This document shows, in pieces, positions 6,103 through 9,264 of a stretch of DNA of 9,264 nt. Both the position numbers and the translations under genes were made by a program. The notes beneath the pieces are model-generated. The model saw only the letters and a list, made by a program, of their open reading frames with translations, searched no databases and had not been told where the DNA came from. The stretch is from Spirochaetota bacterium (GTDB taxonomy: Bacteria > Spirochaetota > Spirochaetia > Treponematales > UBA12059). Position 1 is the first letter of the stretch, and the number at the start of each line of letters is the position of its first letter. The stretch lies in contig JAKLIU010000060.1 in assembly GCA_022709445.1 (NCBI GenBank), forward strand, positions 1-9,264, in the 5' to 3' direction.

Positions 6103-6672
6103 ATGAAGACCATGATGCTTTTGCTCATGCCGATGCTCGTCTCCTGCGACGGATCCGGCACGGAAGGCGCGGCAGCCATCACTCGTGCTGGAGGACCGGA
6201 AATCGTGAAGCAATCAGATGCCACCCTGTGTTTCGTGGAACCGACGCCCGAGCTCAAGGCAAGGCTGAGCCCGGACCAATGGGAGGTCCTGGTGAACGCG
6301 GCGACCGAACCTCCCTTCCGCAACGCCTACTGGGACAATCACCGCGCCGGGATCTACGTGGACGCCATCGACGGAACCCCGCTGTTTTCCAGCCTGACCA
6401 AGTTCGACTCCGGCAGCGGTTGGCCCAGTTTCTGGGATCCCATCGATCCGGGGCGCCTCCTCCTGGTGGAGGATGACTCCCTGGGGATGCGCCGTGTGGA
6501 GGTCCGGGCGCGCGCGTCGGGAGGCCACCTGGGCCATGTCTTCGAGGACGGGCCTGCGCCCACGGGCCTGCGCTACTGCATCAACTCCGCCAGCCTGCGC
6601 TTCATCGACGCGGACAGCCTCGAAGAAGCGGGCTACGGAGACCTGCTCCCCCTGTTCAGCGCGGAACCCTGA
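6103..6672 (+). CDS. msrB: Peptide-methionine (R)-S-oxide reductase, exported lipoprotein form
   Basis: Repairs oxidised methionine (R-sulfoxide) in proteins, here predicted to act outside the cytoplasm. From the chosen ATG the 189-residue protein has a very short lipoprotein signal ending in MLVSC (Cys15). The MsrB domain shows PPFRNAYWD (70-78), SGSGWPSF (103-110), ASGGHLGHVF (138-147) and RYCINSASL (157-165), with catalytic Cys159. The two CXXC zinc motifs of many MsrBs are absent, so it is a zinc-free type. The usual resolving Cys in SG(C)GWP is Ser105; the only other mature cysteine is Cys43, which could act as an N-terminal resolving Cys as described for Xanthomonas-type MsrB. No ribosome binding site precedes the ATG. 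An upstream in-frame ATG at 6064 would disrupt the signal peptide. Confidence 0.93.
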   Translation: MKTMMLLLMPMLVSCDGSGTEGAAAITRAGGPEIVKQSDATLCFVEPTPELKARLSPDQWEVLVNAATEPPFRNAYWDNHRAGIYVDAIDGTPLFSSLTKFDSGSGWPSFWDPIDPGRLLLVEDDSLGMRRVEVRARASGGHLGHVFEDGPAPTGLRYCINSASLRFIDADSLEEAGYGDLLPLFSAEP

Positions 6673-6695
6673 GACGCGCCTGGCTCAGGTTTCTA

Positions 6696-6724
6696 TTGAC
6701 AAAGCCCTTCAGCGGGGGTAGTTT
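6696..6724 (+). promoter_or_regulatory. Promoter of the iclR-family gene
   Basis: TTGACA (6696-6701), 17-bp spacer, TAGTTT (6719-6724). The -35 is perfect but the -10 matches only 3 of 6. An activator, or the TAAAAT at 6751-6756 with no matching -35, may contribute. Between the msrB stop and this promoter there is only a weak 4-bp hairpin (CCTG/CAGG, 6679-6689), so read-through from msrB is possible. Confidence 0.5.
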
Positions 6725-6730
6725 GTCGTG

Positions 6731-6772
6731 TTGCGTTTCAAATTTCGCAATAAAATTTCGGCTTTAGAAACG
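6731..6772. promoter_or_regulatory. Nested inverted and direct repeats before iclR (probable operator)
   Basis: The AT-rich leader holds TTGCG-N10-CGCAA (6731-6735 and 6746-6750) and CGTTTC...GAAACG (6734-6739 and 6767-6772). It also has a direct repeat, AAATTTCG (6740-6747 and 6753-6760), at 13-bp spacing. They lie between the predicted transcription start and the start codon, where IclR-family proteins often bind to repress themselves. The exact site cannot be fixed by eye. Confidence 0.45.
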
Positions 6773-6779
6773 GACCACA

Positions 6780-7607
6780 ATGAGCGAATCCGCGCTGAAG
6801 GCTTTCGACCTGCTCTTTCACCTGTCACGTTCCGGCAGTTCCTCGTTGGCCCGCCTCTCCCGCGATACCGGCTGGGACAAGGCGACCGCGCTCAGGTACC
6901 TCACCGCGATGGAGAAACGCGGGGTAGTGGAGCGCCGGGACGGGGACTGGACCCTGGGCTTGACCCTGGTCGAGCTGGCCAGTCGCGTTCCCGTGACCGA
7001 GAACGTGGCAAATCGAGCCAAACCCATACTCGAGGAGCTGGCCAGGGGCACGGGTGAATCCGCCAACCTCTCGGCCTACGCCGGCAACGACGTCATGTAT
7101 GTGGCCAAGGCTGACGGCGGCAGGGCGCTCCGCCTGCGCATCAATCCCGGCGACCGCCTGCCGCTCTACTGCTCGGCCGCCGGCAAGTCCATCCTGTCGC
7201 GGCTCCCGGCCGCCATCCGCGCCCAGTACATATCGGAGGCCAAGCTGGCCCCGGTCGCGCCCAAGACCATCACCGACCCGGTGCGCCTGAGCGACGAGAT
7301 CGACGAGACCATTCGCCGCGGCTGGGCCATGGACGACGAGGAGCTGGAACCGGGCCTGGTGTGCTACGGCATGCCCCTGGAACTGCCTCGGTACGGCTTC
7401 GCGGGGGCGGTCAGCGTGTCCGGCCCGTCCGGCCGCATGCACCAGGCCCGCGAGGAGATCCTCGCCGCCCTGCGCTGGGCCATAGACGCGCTCCTGACGG
7501 AGCTGGGCGGCTTCCACGACGACGCCAACACCCCGATCTTCGGGCCGGGCCGCGGCGGTTTCCGCAGCAATGACTGGCATCGCCCGGGTTCCGAAGTCTA
7601 CGAGTGA
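6780..7607 (+). CDS. IclR-family transcriptional regulator
   Basis: One-component regulator of 275 residues. A winged helix-turn-helix fills the N terminus (about 4-58), with SLARLSRDTGWDKATALRYL as the recognition part and VERRDGDWTLG as the wing. The effector domain follows, containing the family segment LRLRINPGDRLPLYCSAAGKSIL and a DDEELEPGLVCYG ligand loop. Such proteins usually sense aromatic acids, sugar acids or glyoxylate-type metabolites and control a neighbouring catabolic operon; none is present here. The ATG follows a weak CGGA ribosome binding site by five bases. The 3' end overlaps the ferredoxin gene by up to 38 bases, so the two are probably co-transcribed. The tail after LLTELGG is about 30 residues of unknown role. 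Confidence 0.92.
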   Translation: MSESALKAFDLLFHLSRSGSSSLARLSRDTGWDKATALRYLTAMEKRGVVERRDGDWTLGLTLVELASRVPVTENVANRAKPILEELARGTGESANLSAYAGNDVMYVAKADGGRALRLRINPGDRLPLYCSAAGKSILSRLPAAIRAQYISEAKLAPVAPKTITDPVRLSDEIDETIRRGWAMDDEELEPGLVCYGMPLELPRYGFAGAVSVSGPSGRMHQAREEILAALRWAIDALLTELGGFHDDANTPIFGPGRGGFRSNDWHRPGSEVYE

Positions 7608-7833
7608 TCCCGTGACCGGTCCCGTCCTGCGGCCCGGGCTCTGCAAGCGCTGCCTGCGCTGCCTCCTGGACTGCCCCGCCGGGGCGTTCGGCCGCGACGG
7701 CGACCTGCCCGTCCCCGTGCCGGGCCTCTGCACCCGCTGCGGGCTCTGCGTCTCGCGCTGCCCGAAGGGGGCCCTGGAGCTGCCCGGCGGGCCGGCCGGG
7801 AGCCCGTTCACGACTCCCGGCGACCCGTCCTGA
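7570..7833 (+). CDS. Small 2x[4Fe-4S] ferredoxin-like protein
   Basis: An 87-residue protein with two complete CxxCxxCxxxCP motifs: C25, C28, C31, C35-P36 and C54, C57, C60, C64-P65. Each pattern binds a [4Fe-4S] cluster in bacterial-type ferredoxins, so it should carry electrons in the cytoplasm. The redox partner is unknown. The ATG at 7570 lies inside the iclR gene; a GTG at 7612, four bases after the iclR stop, is in frame and would give a 73-residue protein with both clusters intact. Neither has a clear ribosome binding site. The Pro/Gly-rich tail (after about residue 70) is not conserved-looking. Its coupling to a regulator gene is unusual. The stop codon abuts the ssb stop on the other strand. 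Confidence 0.82.
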   Translation: MTGIARVPKSTSDPVTGPVLRPGLCKRCLRCLLDCPAGAFGRDGDLPVPVPGLCTRCGLCVSRCPKGALELPGGPAGSPFTTPGDPS

Positions 7834-8247
7834 TCAGAAGGCCTGCACCGCCTCGCGTTCCTCCTCGGCATGGCTCTCCCCGGGCTCGTCGACCGCCGTC
7901 GGCTGGCCCTCGCGCTTGGGGACCGGCTTGAACTCCACGTGCTCGGCCACGATCTTGACCTTGGACTGGTTCTTGCCGTTCGCGTCCACCCAGCGGTCCT
8001 GCTTGAGCCTGCCGACCACTCGCACCCCGCGCCCCTTCTTCAGCACCTCGCCGCAGGTCTGCGCCAGGCGCGACCAGGTGTCCACGTCGAAGAAGTTGGT
8101 TTCCTGCTCGGTCTGTTCGTCCTGCTTGTAGTAGCGGTTGGACGCCACCGAGAAGCAGCAGAGCGTGTGGCCGTTGGCCATGGGCTTGAGCGTGGGATCC
8201 CTGGTGAGATTGCCTTCCAGTATGATGGAATTCAGGTTGCTGAGCAT
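7834..8247 (-). CDS. ssb: Single-stranded DNA-binding protein
   Basis: Binds and protects single-stranded DNA in replication, repair and recombination. The 137-residue protein is an OB fold: LNSIILEGNLTRDP (5-18), CCFSVASNRYY, NFFDVDTWSRLAQTCGEVLKKG and RVVGRLKQDRW are typical SSB blocks. GGAGG (8257-8253) five bases before the ATG at 8247 fixes the start over in-frame ATGs at 8259 and 8268. The C-terminal tail is short and Glu-rich but ends EAVQAF, not the usual acidic DDDIPF-like tip that recruits partner proteins. It is shorter than E. coli SSB (178 aa). It may be an accessory SSB, or a lineage-typical form. No promoter was recognised upstream. Confidence 0.92.
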   Translation of the reverse strand: MLSNLNSIILEGNLTRDPTLKPMANGHTLCCFSVASNRYYKQDEQTEQETNFFDVDTWSRLAQTCGEVLKKGRGVRVVGRLKQDRWVDANGKNQSKVKIVAEHVEFKPVPKREGQPTAVDEPGESHAEEEREAVQAF

Positions 8248-8427
8248 GCGTGCCTCCATGGTCCCCATCGGCCCGGCTTTCCGGCGCGGCGTCGTCGAGA
8301 CGGGTCCCGATCGGGTTCGTGCGATTCCGGCGCCCCAGGGCGCCGTGCCGCCGGGCATCCCGTCCGCCGGCGGGGGTGCTACGCTTCCGGGAGCCGTGCC
8401 GCATGCGGCCCGCATGCCCGCGTCGGC
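8248..8427. promoter_or_regulatory. Divergent ssb-gntR spacer with four GC-rich palindromes
   Basis: This spacer holds no convincing gene. It contains perfect palindromes at 8306-8315 (CCCGATCGGG), 8328-8345 (CGGCGCCC-CA-GGGCGCCG), 8364-8373 (CCGCCGGCGG) and 8401-8417 (GCATGCGG-C-CCGCATGC). The last is a 17-bp dyad ending 10 bp before the gntR -35, a good place for an operator or activator site. Some of the others may be chance in GC-rich DNA. No ssb promoter could be picked out on the minus strand. Confidence 0.4.
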
Positions 8428-8456
8428 TTGACCGGTACCCGTGCCGAACCTACAAT
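8428..8456 (+). promoter_or_regulatory. Promoter of the gntR-family gene
   Basis: TTGACC (8428-8433), 17-bp spacer, TACAAT (8451-8456): 5/6 matches in both boxes. Transcription would start near 8463, giving a leader of about 20 bases that includes the GGAG ribosome binding site (8475-8478). Confidence 0.8.
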
Positions 8457-8483
8457 CGACCCACGAACCCGCATGGAGTGACG

Positions 8484-9218
8484 ATGCACGAACCCGGCCA
8501 GGATCCCTACGCGCCCCTGACTCCCCGCTCGCTCAAGGACGAGTTCATCGAGCGCTTCGAGTCGCTCATCCTCTCCGGCCGCTTCAGCCCCGGGGAGCGC
8601 GTGCCGTCCGAGCGCGACCTGGGCTCGATGTTCGGCGTGTCCCGCCCCGTGGTGCACGAGGGCCTGCGCGCCCTGGAGTCCAGGGGCCTGGTGACCATCG
8701 AGAGCCGCCGCGGGGTCAGGGTAAACGACTACCGCCGGGAAGGCTCCATAGAAATGCTCCTGTCCATCCTCAACTACTCCGGCGGCAAGCTTTCCCCCGA
8801 GCTGTTCGACGGCGTGTTGGAGATGCGGCTCCTGTTCGAGAGCGAAACCGCCAGGCTCGCGGCCGCCAGGCGCACGGAGGCCCAGCTGGCCGCCATCGAG
8901 GACATCGTCCGCCGGGAATCGGGCCTGGACTCGCCGCAGCCGCAGGCCGTCACCGCCATCGACTACGAGTTCCACCTGGCGGTGGCCATCGCGAGCGGCA
9001 ACCAGATCTATCCCCTGCTCATGAACAGCTTCCGGCGCATCTACCGCAACATCCTGGACCTGTTCTACTCGGACCCGGGCGTCATCCCCACGGTGTTCGC
9101 CCTTCACGGCCGGCTGTCCGCGGCCATTGCCGCCCGCGACCAGGAGCTCGCCAAGGGGGCCATGCAGGAGATCCTGGCCTACGGCGAGCGCAACCTGAGG
9201 CGCATCCTCCTTCACTGA
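8484..9218 (+). CDS. GntR-family regulator, FadR subfamily (FCD domain)
   Basis: One-component regulator of 244 residues. The N-terminal winged helix (about 16-82) shows RFSPGERVPSERDLGSMFGVSR with the family PSERDL motif (41-46), then VVHEGLRALESRGLVTIESRRGVRV. The C-terminal helical FCD ligand domain has D160-YEF-H164 and H208 as likely metal ligands. The final His that often follows in the last helix is missing (MQEILAYGERNL). GGAG at 8475-8478 sits five bases before the ATG; an open frame runs back to 8250 but crosses the promoter. FCD regulators usually sense organic acids or sugar acids and control adjacent catabolic genes, so the likely target is the operon starting at the right edge, or its own promoter. 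Confidence 0.92.
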   Translation: MHEPGQDPYAPLTPRSLKDEFIERFESLILSGRFSPGERVPSERDLGSMFGVSRPVVHEGLRALESRGLVTIESRRGVRVNDYRREGSIEMLLSILNYSGGKLSPELFDGVLEMRLLFESETARLAAARRTEAQLAAIEDIVRRESGLDSPQPQAVTAIDYEFHLAVAIASGNQIYPLLMNSFRRIYRNILDLFYSDPGVIPTVFALHGRLSAAIAARDQELAKGAMQEILAYGERNLRRILLH

Positions 9219-9231
9219 GCCGATTCCCGGC

Positions 9232-9260
9232 TTGACGGGACGGGGAAGTCGTCGTATAAC
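9232..9260 (+). promoter_or_regulatory. Promoter reading right, out of the window
   Basis: TTGACG (9232-9237), 17-bp spacer, TATAAC (9255-9260): 5/6 matches in both boxes. It lies 13 bp after the gntR-family stop, with no terminator hairpin seen between. The controlled gene is beyond the edge and is a good candidate target of the GntR-family protein. Confidence 0.75.
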
Positions 9261-9264
9261 GTGG

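Noticed and set aside
147..8439. GGTACC shared by the nucleotidase and gntR promoter regions as a common operator
   Set aside because: The same hexamer also occurs inside cobS (1978-1983) and iclR coding sequence, so it is not specific to control regions.
8250..8483. N-terminal extension of the GntR-family protein
   Set aside because: It crosses a TTGACC-17-TACAAT promoter, and the ATG at 8484 has a well-placed GGAG.

Overview
The window is GC-rich (I estimate about two thirds G+C by eye) and gene-dense, with ten protein genes on both strands. Three are probable lipoproteins. The first has the relaxed lipobox FSFSC, which lacks the usual Leu at -3 and is typical of spirochaetes. Together with a cbiR-like gene and a short SSB, this suggests a free-living or environmental member of the Spirochaetota. 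That is an inference; another GC-rich Gram-negative cannot be excluded from this sequence alone.

Layout. Positions 1-228 are a divergent control region: a near-consensus promoter points left out of the window, overlaid by a LacI-type dyad, and a weaker one points right. Positions 229-1797 (+) encode a UshA-like 5'-nucleotidase lipoprotein, ended by a strong terminator. Positions 3849-1880 (-) are a tightly packed cobamide operon, cobU-cbiR-cobS: nucleotide-loop activation, cobamide remodelling, and final loop assembly. Positions 4647-3982 (-) encode a TetR-family regulator with its own terminator, preceded by an unusually AT-rich stretch with direct repeats. Positions 5963-4815 (-) encode an orphan branched-chain-amino-acid-type substrate-binding lipoprotein with a consensus promoter. 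Positions 6103-6672 (+) encode an exported MsrB lipoprotein. Positions 6780-7607 (+) encode an IclR-family regulator, overlapped by a small 2x[4Fe-4S] ferredoxin (7570-7833). Positions 8247-7834 (-) encode a short SSB, converging on the ferredoxin with abutting stop codons. Positions 8484-9218 (+) encode a GntR/FadR-family regulator behind a strong promoter, followed by another near-consensus promoter that fires out of the right edge.

Function. Only the cob operon forms a clear multi-gene pathway. CbiR would open the nucleotide loop of imported cobamides. CobU would convert the cobinamide (phosphate) to the GDP form, and CobS would attach a new lower-ligand nucleotide. The rest is mostly single-gene housekeeping and sensing units: nucleotide scavenging, envelope methionine sulfoxide repair, ligand capture and three one-component regulators, each under its own promoter. 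The best-supported promoters share a -35 near TTGACA and a 17-bp spacer. I saw no tRNA, rRNA, CRISPR array, insertion sequence or phage gene.
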